DNA of 64,000 nucleotides, taken from NCBI RefSeq assembly GCF_000026225.1, contig NC_011740.1:3844001-3908000 (forward strand), given 5' to 3'. Positions 30,229-43,013 of this stretch are shown piece after piece. Under the pieces are notes generated by a model, which ran no database searches, was not told the origin of the DNA, and saw nothing but the letters and a program-made list of their open reading frames with translations. Position 1 is the first letter of the stretch, and each line of letters starts with the position of its first letter. The stretch comes from Escherichia fergusonii ATCC 35469 (GTDB taxonomy: Bacteria > Pseudomonadota > Gammaproteobacteria > Enterobacterales > Enterobacteriaceae). The position numbers and the translations under genes are program-made.

Positions 30229-31194
30229 TTATTTTTCTGCACTACGCAGGGATATTTCACCGCCCATCCATGGTTTTATTATTCCATCCTGCTCAAGCAA
30301 TAAAGCACCCTGTTTGTCTATTCCGCGTGAAATGCCAAATATTTCTTTATCACCAATGATAAGTTTCACTGGGCGATTAATAAAATTATCCAGCTTTTCC
30401 CAGCGCGAAAGATAAGGTGCCAATCCTTCTTGTTCGAAGAGTTCCAGCGCCGCGCGTAATTCACGTATTAGCATGGCCGCCAACGTATTACGATCGAGAT
30501 TGATCCCCGCTTCTTGCAGCGTGATCCACCCCTGATTAACAACACTCTCTTCAACACGACGCATTGCCATGTTGATCCCGGCTCCAATGACTATTTGCGC
30601 CGCATCGCCGGTTTTGCCAGTCAGCTCCACAAGAATGCCTGCCAGCTTGCGATCCTGCAGATAGAGGTCATTAGGCCATTTAACACGAACTTTATCTGCA
30701 CCCAGCTTGCGTAATACTTCCGCCATCACGATACCGATAACCAGACTTAAACCAATCGCCGCCGCCGGGCCTTGTTCCAGACGCCAGAACATAGACAAAT
30801 ACAAGTTTGCGCCAAAAGGCGAAAACCATTTCCGACCCCGGCGACCACGACCAGCCTGCTGATATTCTGCAACGCAGGCATCGCCCGATTTAAGCTCTCC
30901 GATACGATCAAGAAGGTACTGATTCGTGGAGTCAATAACTGGCAACACGGCTACACTGCCGCCATCCAGCTGACTCAATATCTTTTCGGCATTAAGTAAC
31001 TGGATTGGCTCGGGCAAGCTGTATCCTTTACCCGGAACGGTAAAGACATCAACGCCCCAGTCACGCAGTGTTTGAATATGTTTATTAATGGCCGCCCGGC
31101 TCATTCCTAACGTTTCACCCAGCTGCTCACCAGAGTGAAATTCGCCATTCGCTAACAGGGCGATCAATTTCAGCGGCACGGTGTTATCCTTCAT
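30229..31194 (-). CDS. birA: Biotin-protein ligase and bio operon repressor
   Basis: BirA, 321 aa. An N-terminal winged helix (MSRAAINKHIQTL recognition helix) lets biotinoyl-AMP-BirA dimers repress the biotin operon. The central ligase domain has the biotinoyl-AMP loop GRGRRGRKW and KWPNDLYL; a C-terminal SH3-like domain follows. It biotinylates AccB. The start overlaps the murB stop in ATGA, so the pair is translationally coupled. A few substitutions (AEKILSQ) differ from K-12. Confidence 0.98.
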   Translation of the reverse strand: MKDNTVPLKLIALLANGEFHSGEQLGETLGMSRAAINKHIQTLRDWGVDVFTVPGKGYSLPEPIQLLNAEKILSQLDGGSVAVLPVIDSTNQYLLDRIGELKSGDACVAEYQQAGRGRRGRKWFSPFGANLYLSMFWRLEQGPAAAIGLSLVIGIVMAEVLRKLGADKVRVKWPNDLYLQDRKLAGILVELTGKTGDAAQIVIGAGINMAMRRVEESVVNQGWITLQEAGINLDRNTLAAMLIRELRAALELFEQEGLAPYLSRWEKLDNFINRPVKLIIGDKEIFGISRGIDKQGALLLEQDGIIKPWMGGEISLRSAEK

Positions 31195-32219
31195 GAAATT
31201 GTCTCCACTGCGCTCACTTCACCTGATGCGCCAATAAAGCGGACTTCAGGCTCAAGCCAGACATTAAATTTTTCACCAACTTTCTGTCTTACATGATGCG
31301 CCAGCTGTACAACATCTTCGCTTTTTGCGTTGTGCTCATTTATGAGAACCAGCGCCTGTTGACGGTGTACCGCAGCACCACCAATTTGCGTCCCTTTAAG
31401 CTGGCACTGATCGATAAGCCAACCTGCTGCCAATTTTACTGAACCGTCTGTCTGGGGATAATGTGGTGCTGTTGGAAATTGTGCCAACAACGCGTTAGCC
31501 GCTTCGGCAGAAACAACAGGATTTTTGAAGAAACTACCCGCATTACCGTTCACTTTTGGATCGGGAAGTTTTGTAGTCCTCATATGACACACTGCATCAA
31601 ATACTTGCTGTGGCGTTACCGTTGAAGGGTCCAGGCGAGTTAAGTCACCATACGTTAGTACAGGTTGCCAATCTTTTGGCAGACGCAGACCTACAGCTAC
31701 AATAGCGAAGCGATCCTGGTATTCATGCTTAAAAATACTGTCGCGATAGCCAAAGCGGCATTCTTTAGCTGTTAAGCGCTCTTGCTTGCCTGTCGCCAGT
31801 TCAACACAGTCAACATAAGCGCAAACTCGCTGTAATTCTACGCCATAAGCCCCAACATTCTGGATAGGTGATGAACCGACACAACCAGGAATTAATGCCA
31901 GATTTTCCAGACCAGGCATACCTTCCTGCAAAGTGTATTTTACCAGGTGATGCCAGTTTTCTCCGGCCCCTACATGTAAATACCACGCATCAGGTTTATC
32001 ATGAATTTCGATACCTTTGATCCGGTTGATGATCACCGTGCCGCGATAGTCTTCCAGAAAAAGTACATTACTTCCTTCACCCAGAATAAGAACGGGTTGC
32101 CCTTCTGCGGTTGCATGCTGCCAGGCATTGAGTAGTTGTTGTTCGTCTTCGGCACATACAATGTGCTGAGCATTATGATCAATGCCAAATGTGTTCCAGG
32201 GTTTTAAGGAGTGGTTCAT
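31191..32219 (-). CDS. murB: UDP-N-acetylenolpyruvoylglucosamine reductase
   Basis: MurB, 342 aa, an FAD enzyme that reduces UDP-GlcNAc-enolpyruvate with NADPH to UDP-MurNAc in peptidoglycan precursor synthesis. The FAD-binding ILGEGSNVLF and the long PGCVGSSPIQNVGAYG are present, and GNAGSFFKNP carries the catalytic Ser. It lies 93 bases downstream of the rrnB terminator on the same strand and overlaps birA by 4 bases. Confidence 0.98.
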   Translation of the reverse strand: MNHSLKPWNTFGIDHNAQHIVCAEDEQQLLNAWQHATAEGQPVLILGEGSNVLFLEDYRGTVIINRIKGIEIHDKPDAWYLHVGAGENWHHLVKYTLQEGMPGLENLALIPGCVGSSPIQNVGAYGVELQRVCAYVDCVELATGKQERLTAKECRFGYRDSIFKHEYQDRFAIVAVGLRLPKDWQPVLTYGDLTRLDPSTVTPQQVFDAVCHMRTTKLPDPKVNGNAGSFFKNPVVSAEAANALLAQFPTAPHYPQTDGSVKLAAGWLIDQCQLKGTQIGGAAVHRQQALVLINEHNAKSEDVVQLAHHVRQKVGEKFNVWLEPEVRFIGASGEVSAVETIS

Positions 32220-32312
32220 AGCTGCTTTCCTGATGCAAAAACGAGGCTAGTTTACCGTATCTGTGGGGGGATGGCTTGTAGTTATGACGACAGGGAGAGT
32301 TTGTAGAAACGC

Positions 32313-32341
32313 AAAAAGGCCCAGTCTTCCGACTGGGCCTT
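32313..32341 (-). terminator. rrnB terminator (single, compact)
   Basis: An 11-base perfect stem (AAGGCCCAGTC/GACTGGGCCTT) with a GGAA loop on the minus strand, followed by TTTTTGCG. It starts 13 bases beyond 5S rRNA. In K-12 rrnB I recall two separate terminators, T1 and T2. Here one hairpin combines the T1 loop with T2 flanks (AGAAGG on one side, TTTTTGCGTTTCTACA on the other), and only 134 bases separate 5S from murB. Confidence 0.9.
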
Positions 32342-32353
32342 CTGCTTTATTTG

Positions 32354-32473
32354 ATGCCTGGCAGTTCCCTACTCTCGCATGGGGAGACCCCACACTACCA
32401 TCGGCGCTACGGCGTTTCACTTCTGAGTTCGGCATGGGGTCAGGTGGGACCACCGCGCTAAGGCCGCCAGGCA
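32354..32473 (-). rRNA. rrfB: 5S ribosomal RNA
   Basis: 120 bases on the minus strand, from TGCCTGGCGGCCTTAGCGCG to CTGCCAGGCAT. Base 13 is T where the K-12 rrfB sequence I recall has G. Variation among 5S copies is known at this position. Confidence 0.98.
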
Positions 32474-32571
32474 AATTCTGTTTATCAACACGTCCCGTTC
32501 TGACCTGTCGATTTAATCTGTATCAAGCTTACTTGTCGATGTCTCTTCCGCCAAAACACCTTCGGCGTTGT

Positions 32572-35476
<2,905 letters not shown>

Positions 35477-35670
35477 TCACAACCCGAAGATGTTTCTTTC
35501 GATTCATCATCGTGTTGCGAAAATTTGAGAGACTCACGAACAACTTTCGTTGTTCAGTGTTTCAATTTTCAGCTTGATCCAGATTTTTAAAGAGCAAATA
35601 TCTTAAACATGACTCGTAAGTCATCTTTAACGATATTAAGGTCGGCGACTTTCACTCACAAACCAGCAAG
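35477..35670 (-). other. tRNA-23S spacer with boxA
   Basis: The spacer between tRNA-Glu and 23S includes, on the minus strand, GCTCTTTAAAAATCTGG (from about 35600), the boxA antitermination element that precedes 23S. Sequence near 35500-35590 forms the 23S processing stem with the segment beyond 32571, where RNase III cuts. No gene is visible. Confidence 0.75.
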
Positions 35671-35746
35671 TGGCGTCCCCTAGGGGATTCGAACCCCTGT
35701 TACCGCCGTGAAAGGGCGGTGTCCTGGGCCTCTAGACGAAGGGGAC
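35671..35746 (-). tRNA. gltT: tRNA-Glu (UUC) in the 16S-23S spacer
   Basis: 76 bases on the minus strand, from GTCCCCTTCGTCTAGAGG to an encoded CCA. The anticodon is TTC (loop CTTTCAC). A single tRNA-Glu spacer is the rrnB/C/E/G type. Confidence 0.98.
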
Positions 35747-35831
35747 GTATCAGTCTGCTTCGCAAGACGCCTTGCTTTTCACTTTCTATCAGACAATCTG
35801 TGTGAGCACTGCAAAGCACAGTTCTTTAAGG

Positions 35832-37373
<1,542 letters not shown>

Positions 37374-37554
37374 AAAAGTTTGATGCTCAAAGAATTAAAC
37401 TTCGTAATGAATTACGTGTTCACTCTTGAGACTTGGTATTCATTTTTCGTCTTGCGACGTTAAGAATCCGTATCTTCGAGTGCCCACACAGATTGTCTGA
37501 TAAATTGTTAAAGAGCAGTGCCGCTTCGCTTTTTCTCAGCGGCGCGGGGTGTGC

Positions 37555-37582
37555 ATAATACGCTTTCCCGCTACAGAGTCAA
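37555..37582 (-). promoter_or_regulatory. rrnB P2 promoter
   Basis: On the minus strand TTGACT (37577-37582) and TATTAT (37555-37560), 16 bases apart. It lies about 180 bases upstream of 16S. The leader that follows contains boxA (37501-37517, TGCTCTTTAACAATTTA), used for rRNA antitermination. Confidence 0.92.
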
Positions 37583-37672
37583 GCATTTTTTTGCTTTTCT
37601 CTGTCGAGATTCTCAGGAGAATCTCGCTGACCCGGCGGCGTGTTTGCCGTTGTTCCGTGTCAGTGGTGGCGC

Positions 37673-37700
37673 ATTATAGGGAGTTATTCCGGCCTGACAA
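37673..37700 (-). promoter_or_regulatory. rrnB P1 promoter
   Basis: On the minus strand TTGTCA (37695-37700) and TATAAT (37673-37678), 16 bases apart, with a GCGCCACC discriminator. Immediately upstream, 37701-37722 is the A+T-rich UP element (AAAATTATTTTAAATTTCC). The known Fis sites would lie further up, overlapping the end of murI. Confidence 0.95.
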
Positions 37701-37745
37701 GAGGAAATTTAAAATAATTTTCTGAATGCGCAACATTCAACCAAA

Positions 37746-38603
37746 TCAGCCTGAAACTGCCAGTTTTTCGAGCGTTTTGAAGCCGTAACGCTGTAAAACG
37801 GGTAATAACTGTTCAGCTTCTGGCGTCATGTCCATGCAAAAGGCAATATTCGCATCGGCGGATTTTGCATCCGGGGCTTCATGTTCTAACAACCATGCCG
37901 TTCGGCGAGCAATCGCTGCGCCAGAATCCACCAACCGTGTTCCCTCTGGCAGCACCTGTAACAGTTCTTCTTGTAGTAGAGGGAAATGGGTACACCCTAG
38001 TACAACGGTATCTGGCGGCTCTTTCATTCTTAACCACGGACGCAAGATACGTTTTAGCGCATCCAGAGAAACATCTTCGCCATGCAGCTTCGCTTCAGCC
38101 AACTCAACCATCTCTGCCGAGCCCAGCATTTCTATCTGGCATTCATTAGCGAAACGCGCGATCAGCTCATGAGTATAAGAACGTTTAACTGTTCCGCGGG
38201 TTGCCAGTAATCCGACAATGCCATTAGCTGTCAGACGTGCCGCTGGCTTAATTGCCGGAACGACACCGACAACCGGGAACGCAAACTTCTCGCGTAATGC
38301 AGGAAGTGAGACGGTACTGGCGGTGTTGCAAGCAACAACAGCCAGCGCAAGGGGATAACGCTCTTGCACCGCAGTGACAATTTCCACCACTCGCTCAACA
38401 ATAAAGTCTTCGTTTTTTTCGCCATAAGGGAAAGCGACATTATCGAAAGCATAAATGTAATGGAGATCCGGTAAGAGATGCCGGATCTCATCATAGACCG
38501 ACAGCCCACCGACGCCGGAGTCAAACACCAGCACGGTGGGACGTGGTTCAGAAGGTGTAGCTGCCAGACAAGGTGTATTCCCGTCCTGCAGTTTGGTAGC
38601 CAT
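37746..38603 (-). CDS. murI: Glutamate racemase
   Basis: MurI, 285 aa from MATKLQDG, the known E. coli start. It interconverts L- and D-glutamate, supplying D-Glu for peptidoglycan; the E. coli enzyme has an N-terminal extension and needs UDP-MurNAc-Ala. The two catalytic Cys motifs are seen as ACNTAST and LGCTHFP. It overlaps the end of btuB by 56 bases in another frame. Small differences from K-12 occur (EKNEDF, REKFAFPVV). Confidence 0.98.
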   Translation of the reverse strand: MATKLQDGNTPCLAATPSEPRPTVLVFDSGVGGLSVYDEIRHLLPDLHYIYAFDNVAFPYGEKNEDFIVERVVEIVTAVQERYPLALAVVACNTASTVSLPALREKFAFPVVGVVPAIKPAARLTANGIVGLLATRGTVKRSYTHELIARFANECQIEMLGSAEMVELAEAKLHGEDVSLDALKRILRPWLRMKEPPDTVVLGCTHFPLLQEELLQVLPEGTRLVDSGAAIARRTAWLLEHEAPDAKSADANIAFCMDMTPEAEQLLPVLQRYGFKTLEKLAVSG

Positions 38604-40392
38604 AGACTGTCTCATAATCTTTGTCGAACAGGTTGGCTATTTTACCACGAACTGTCAGGTGAGAGGTGACCGGATACGCAACCGCAAGATCCCACAAGCC
38701 CACACCGCCCATTTTGACTGACTTATAGGGCCAGGATGAGTAATCCGAATCGTATCGCGATCCCAGATATTGATAAGTTACACCCCAGTCAAAATCGAAC
38801 ACTTGCCAGTCGAGCTGATACTTTACTTGCTGTTTAGGACGACGTTCTAACGGTTTGTCAGTTAAGGCATTTCTGGCATCCGTATAATCGTAGCTAACGG
38901 TATGCGCCAGTGGTCCAGTATCAAAGTTTGCTGTAGCCTCAATTCCCTTAATGCGTACTTTTCCGTCGTTGTAATAACGAAGGGTATGTGGATCATAGTT
39001 AATCATTTCACTGATATCATTACGATATCCTGAAATACGCCAATTTACGCCTGCTGTTAAACCTTCAAATGCCCCTTCCCACTGTTTGCTTTTTTCCGGG
39101 TCCAGATTCGGATTACCATACATGCCATATAACTGCCCCAAATTTGGCGCTTTGAAAGCAGTTCCATAGGAAGCGATAAAGCGATAACCCTCAATAAACT
39201 CCCATCCCACACTGGATTGCCATGTTGTGTGGCGATCAAATTGCGAGTTGTCGTCATTACGCACCGCGCCTTCTAACGTAAAATCGCCAAGTTTTTGCAA
39301 TCCAGTCAGATAAATCCCCGTGTTACGCTGATCGTAACCTTTTGGCAAATATCCAGTTCCAGGAGTAGTGGATTGTTTTTGCCAGTCGATACCAGCTCCA
39401 ACATCACCGTGACCGACTGTGACGCTATTTGTCCACTGGAGATTGTATTGTTTCATCTCATCCAGGTTAGCTGATGCGTCATAGCGTCCATAATGTGGAT
39501 CGTAGTTGTAATCTTTACTATGGCTATAACTGGAAACAAGTTGAGATTGCAGTGTTTCGCCAGCGTAGCGAAGACCCGCATCCCAGCTTTGACTATAAAG
39601 TTTTCGTGTATCAATCAGCGGAGAACCGGGAGAGTACCAGGCGTCATATTTAGTTCGGTTATCATAGCCGTAGCCACGAACAAATCCGCTCCACGTATCA
39701 GAGAAGTTATGTTCAAGTTTGCCGTAGAGTGTTTTACTTAAAAAACCGTCTCTGTCTGACTGTGGCTGCATCCCAGTGTTGCCATAGGCAACGACATCAA
39801 ATCCCTTGGTATAGGCATAATCACCAAGAAGTGTTACTCGAGTATTTTCGCCAATTTGTTGCTGAGTGGAAATATCGTAATTTTGATAACTATTACTTCC
39901 CCATCCTGCTGAAATTTCAGTACCAGTATTCTCACGGGAGGTAATAATATTTATCACACCGCCAATGGCATCTGAGCCATAAATCGCTGAACGTGGCCCA
40001 CGGATATATTCGATACGCTGCACCAACGCGATCGGAAACTGACTCAGGTCAGCCGCTCCACTGACACCTGCTAAATTCAGACGTACACCATCAATTAAAA
40101 CCAGAGCATGGTTAGAGTTCGTTCCACGAAGGAAAATAGTTGAGAGCTGACCTTCTCCTCCATTTTGTGCAATTGCCACACCAGGCAAACGGCGGAGAAC
40201 ATCATTTACAGAGGAAACTTGCCATCGATCAATATCCTCACGTGTCACGACAGTGACAGGAGCGAGCACGGCACTTAATGGTTCCTGAAAACGGTTAGCA
40301 GTAACGACGAGAGTATCCGGGCTGGTATCCTGTGCCCAAGCAGAAAATGCCGTGACGGAAAACGCCGTCAGCAGCGAAGCTTTTTTAATCAT
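38548..40392 (-). CDS. btuB: Vitamin B12 TonB-dependent outer-membrane receptor
   Basis: BtuB, 614 aa from MIKKASL. It imports cobalamin with TonB energy and is the receptor for E colicins and phage BF23. The signal peptide ends AWAQDT, the TonB box is DTLVVTANRF, then comes the plug, then a 22-strand barrel ending in Phe (YTLSGSYTF). The length equals K-12, and calcium-loop aspartates remain (SDRDGFLSK). Yet the body differs from K-12 BtuB at many positions, roughly one in five by eye, while murI and trmA on either side are nearly identical; the last 55 or so residues are again identical. This suggests a recombinant allele. Its translation start is controlled by the cobalamin riboswitch. Confidence 0.97.
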   Translation of the reverse strand: MIKKASLLTAFSVTAFSAWAQDTSPDTLVVTANRFQEPLSAVLAPVTVVTREDIDRWQVSSVNDVLRRLPGVAIAQNGGEGQLSTIFLRGTNSNHALVLIDGVRLNLAGVSGAADLSQFPIALVQRIEYIRGPRSAIYGSDAIGGVINIITSRENTGTEISAGWGSNSYQNYDISTQQQIGENTRVTLLGDYAYTKGFDVVAYGNTGMQPQSDRDGFLSKTLYGKLEHNFSDTWSGFVRGYGYDNRTKYDAWYSPGSPLIDTRKLYSQSWDAGLRYAGETLQSQLVSSYSHSKDYNYDPHYGRYDASANLDEMKQYNLQWTNSVTVGHGDVGAGIDWQKQSTTPGTGYLPKGYDQRNTGIYLTGLQKLGDFTLEGAVRNDDNSQFDRHTTWQSSVGWEFIEGYRFIASYGTAFKAPNLGQLYGMYGNPNLDPEKSKQWEGAFEGLTAGVNWRISGYRNDISEMINYDPHTLRYYNDGKVRIKGIEATANFDTGPLAHTVSYDYTDARNALTDKPLERRPKQQVKYQLDWQVFDFDWGVTYQYLGSRYDSDYSSWPYKSVKMGGVGLWDLAVAYPVTSHLTVRGKIANLFDKDYETVYGYQTAGREYTLSGSYTF

Positions 40393-40632
40393 TGTAAAGC
40401 ATCCACAATAGAAGAAGGATGCCGCAGGCTTCATCAATATTACGCGATGATGAGAACCAGATGCGACGTTAGCCGGCAGGTCTTCGGGCTTGGAGGGGTA
40501 TATAAAATACTAAGAGATGATGACTTCCCACCGGATGGCAGTGTCCGCATAACGCAATCATCGCACCTTTCCTTACCGCTGCGCGTCAGCTCCAGATTTG
40601 CACTGGATTCCCTATTAACTCACAGGACCGGC
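40393..40632 (-). promoter_or_regulatory. Cobalamin riboswitch in the btuB leader
   Basis: The leader is 240 bases, the length known for E. coli btuB, starting GCCGGTCCTGTGAG. It includes the B12 box GAAGACCTGCCGGCTAAC (around 40470-40487) and the conserved GCCACTG-type core (CACTGCCATCCGGTGGGAAG). Adenosylcobalamin binding hides the btuB ribosome binding site. It looks intact although the downstream coding sequence is diverged. Confidence 0.95.
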
Positions 40633-40638
40633 GAGTGG

Positions 40639-40668
40639 ATGCTACAGGTTGTAACAAGTTGCTGTCCA
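40639..40668 (-). promoter_or_regulatory. Probable btuB promoter
   Basis: On the minus strand TGGACA (40663-40668) and TAGCAT (40639-40644), 18 bases apart, end 6-7 bases before the leader start at 40632. The elements are weak. Confidence 0.5.
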
Positions 40669-40760
40669 GACGTAGCTCACAAATAGGAATACATCAAGAT
40701 CTGGACATCTGATGAGCAATCCCTACAATCGCCGCGTACATTTCATTTTCAGGATACATC

Positions 40761-41861
40761 ATGACCCCCGAACACCTTCCAACAGAACAGTATGAAGCGC
40801 AGTTAGCCGAAAAAGTGGTACGTTTGCAAAGTATGATGGCGCCGTTTTCTGACCTGGTTCCGGAAGTGTTTCGCTCGCCGGTCAGTCATTACCGGATGCG
40901 TGCGGAGTTCCGCATCTGGCACGATGGCGATGACCTGTACCACATCATTTTCGATCAACAAACCAAAAGCCGTATCCGCGTGGATAGCTTCCCCGCCGCC
41001 AGTGAACTTATCAACCAGTTGATGACGGCGATGATTGCGGGTGTGCGTAATAATCCCGTTCTGCGCCACAAGCTATTCCAGATTGATTACCTCACTACGC
41101 TGAGCAATCAGGCGGTTGTTTCCCTGCTGTACCATAAAAAGCTGGATGATGAGTGGCGTCAGCAGGCGGAAGTCCTACGTGATGCACTGCGCGCGCAGAA
41201 TCTGAATGTGCATCTGATTGGTCGGGCAACGAAAACCAAAATCGAGCTGGATCAAGATTACATCGACGAACGTCTGCCGGTTGCAGGGAGAGAAATGATC
41301 TACCGTCAGGTGGAGAACAGTTTCACCCAGCCGAACGCGGCGATGAATATTCAAATGCTGGAATGGGCGCTGGACGTGACCAAAGACTCAAAAGGCGACT
41401 TACTGGAGCTGTACTGCGGCAACGGTAACTTTTCATTAGCGCTGGCACGCAATTTTGATCGGGTATTAGCTACCGAAATCGCCAAGCCGTCGGTCGCTGC
41501 CGCGCAATACAACATTGCCGCTAACCATATTGATAACGTACAAATTATTCGTATGGCGGCAGAAGAATTTACTCAGGCGATGAATGGTGTGCGCGAGTTT
41601 AACCGCCTGCAAGGGATCGACTTAAAGAGTTATCAGTGCGAAACCATTTTTGTCGACCCACCGCGCAGCGGTCTGGACAGTGAAACCGAGAAAATGGTGC
41701 AGGCGTATCCGCGTATTTTGTACATCTCCTGCAATCCGGAAACGTTATGTAAGAATCTGGAAACATTAAGCCAGACGCACAAGGTTGAACGTCTGGCTCT
41801 GTTTGATCAATTCCCCTACACGCACCATATGGAGTGCGGCGTATTACTGACGGCGAAGTAA
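40761..41861 (+). CDS. trmA: tRNA (uracil-5-)-methyltransferase
   Basis: TrmA, 366 aa. It methylates U54 of nearly all tRNAs to ribothymidine and also modifies tmRNA. The SAM-binding ELYCGNGNFSLAL, FVDPPRSGLD, and the nucleophile/base region ISCNPETLCKNL with HHMECGVLL at the end are present. It is divergent from btuB and followed by a REP-like hairpin before the convergent yijD. Confidence 0.98.
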   Translation: MTPEHLPTEQYEAQLAEKVVRLQSMMAPFSDLVPEVFRSPVSHYRMRAEFRIWHDGDDLYHIIFDQQTKSRIRVDSFPAASELINQLMTAMIAGVRNNPVLRHKLFQIDYLTTLSNQAVVSLLYHKKLDDEWRQQAEVLRDALRAQNLNVHLIGRATKTKIELDQDYIDERLPVAGREMIYRQVENSFTQPNAAMNIQMLEWALDVTKDSKGDLLELYCGNGNFSLALARNFDRVLATEIAKPSVAAAQYNIAANHIDNVQIIRMAAEEFTQAMNGVREFNRLQGIDLKSYQCETIFVDPPRSGLDSETEKMVQAYPRILYISCNPETLCKNLETLSQTHKVERLALFDQFPYTHHMECGVLLTAK

Positions 41862-41865
41862 AATC

Positions 41866-41893
41866 CATGCCGGATAGCATCGCATCCGGCATG
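41866..41893. repeat. REP-like palindrome between trmA and yijD
   Basis: CATGCCGGAT (41866-41875) and ATCCGGCATG (41884-41893) form a perfect 10-base stem. The GCCGGAT core is that of E. coli REP sequences. It sits between convergent genes and can serve as the 3' end signal for both. Confidence 0.8.
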
Positions 41894-41900
41894 CCACCTA

Positions 41901-42260
41901 TTATTCTGTAACTTCCTGCTTACGGTTACGCACTTTAGTGCCAATCCAGAAGACCAGAATTACCGACAGTACAGCCGGGAAGAAATTCGAGCCAATAGCC
42001 GGATATTCCGCACGAACCACAGTGCTATAAAGCAGAACACCGAGAATAAAACAGGCAGCAGCCAGTCCAGGCAACCCAACCGGCATAGTGCGATTAAGGT
42101 AACGTTGATGCAGGCAGTAAACTGTCAACACCAGGGAAATAATCGGAAATACTGAAAATGGCACAATCGAGCTAAACAGCGCCGAAAACGTGCCATTAAT
42201 TGACAGGCCAGCCACCAGCGCCAGCAGTAGCGTACCTTTATCCTGATTAGATTGTTTCAT
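41901..42260 (-). CDS. yijD: DUF1422 family inner-membrane protein YijD
   Basis: YijD, 119 aa, function unknown. Four hydrophobic segments are visible (around LLLALVAGLSINGTF, FSVFPIISLVLTVYCL, LPGLAAACFILGVLLYSTVV and FFPAVLSVILVFWIG), so it is an integral membrane protein. Its start overlaps the fabR stop by one base (shared base 42260), so it is probably cotranscribed with fabR. That may point to a role linked to membrane lipid, but this is inference only. Confidence 0.95.
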   Translation of the reverse strand: MKQSNQDKGTLLLALVAGLSINGTFSALFSSIVPFSVFPIISLVLTVYCLHQRYLNRTMPVGLPGLAAACFILGVLLYSTVVRAEYPAIGSNFFPAVLSVILVFWIGTKVRNRKQEVTE

Positions 42261-42907
42261 TACTCGTCCTTCACATTTCCCGGAATAATTGCGGTTTTAT
42301 CTTGCTCACGGCGATACCAGTAATAAGCCCCTTTCGAAATCATTCGCAGTTGCAGTACCAGTCGCTCTTCTAATTGCCGACGTTGCTCGACGCCGACATC
42401 CAACGCCTCGGCCCCCGCACTGAAGACAATCGTCACCATTGCTTCGGCTTGCGCTTCAGTAAACGCACGCGGCATATGGTTTTCGAGTTCCAGATAGTCC
42501 GCAAGTTCCGCAATGAAGTGCTGAATTTCACGCGCAACCGCAGCACGAAACGCGGCGGAGGTGCCGGAGCGTTCCCGCAATAATAACCGGAAGGCGTTAG
42601 GATTATTACCGATGAACTCCATAAATGTGGAGACCGAGGTACGGATCACACTCCCGCCTTTGGCGATACGCTGACGCGCCTGGCGCATGAGTTGGCGCAG
42701 CATCAAACCGCTTTCATCAACCATGGTCAGACCAAGCTCGTCTACGTCGCGGAAATGCCGATAAAAAGAGGTGGGAGCAATACCGGCTTCACGCGCCACT
42801 TCACGCAAACTCAGGCTGGCGAAGCTGCGTTCAGCACTTAATTGGCTAAATGCGGCTTCCACCAGCGAACGGCGGGTTTTTTCTTTTTGTTGCGCTCTTA
42901 CGCCCAT
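42260..42907 (-). CDS. fabR: Repressor of unsaturated fatty acid synthesis
   Basis: FabR, 215 aa from MGVRAQQ, a TetR-family repressor of fabA and fabB. The N-terminal helix-turn-helix (SLREVAREAGIAPTSFYRHF) is followed by an all-helical ligand domain. The GTG just before the ATG is an alternative start. In K-12 fabR is divergent from sthA with a short gap; here the M20/MFS pair lies between, on the same strand as fabR, with no terminator seen before fabR. Confidence 0.97.
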   Translation of the reverse strand: MGVRAQQKEKTRRSLVEAAFSQLSAERSFASLSLREVAREAGIAPTSFYRHFRDVDELGLTMVDESGLMLRQLMRQARQRIAKGGSVIRTSVSTFMEFIGNNPNAFRLLLRERSGTSAAFRAAVAREIQHFIAELADYLELENHMPRAFTEAQAEAMVTIVFSAGAEALDVGVEQRRQLEERLVLQLRMISKGAYYWYRREQDKTAIIPGNVKDE

Positions 42908-43013
42908 CACGATGTTTGAATCCTTGCCAATAGTACTGCGGGCACTATACCAGAGAATAAACTGACTGGATTGATTCAGTGTCGTTAATGAATGTTGAAG
43001 TCATAAAACATTG

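Noticed and set aside
40447..40686. A 79-codon plus-strand frame upstream of trmA
   Set aside because: It is the complement of the btuB riboswitch and has no similarity I recognise.
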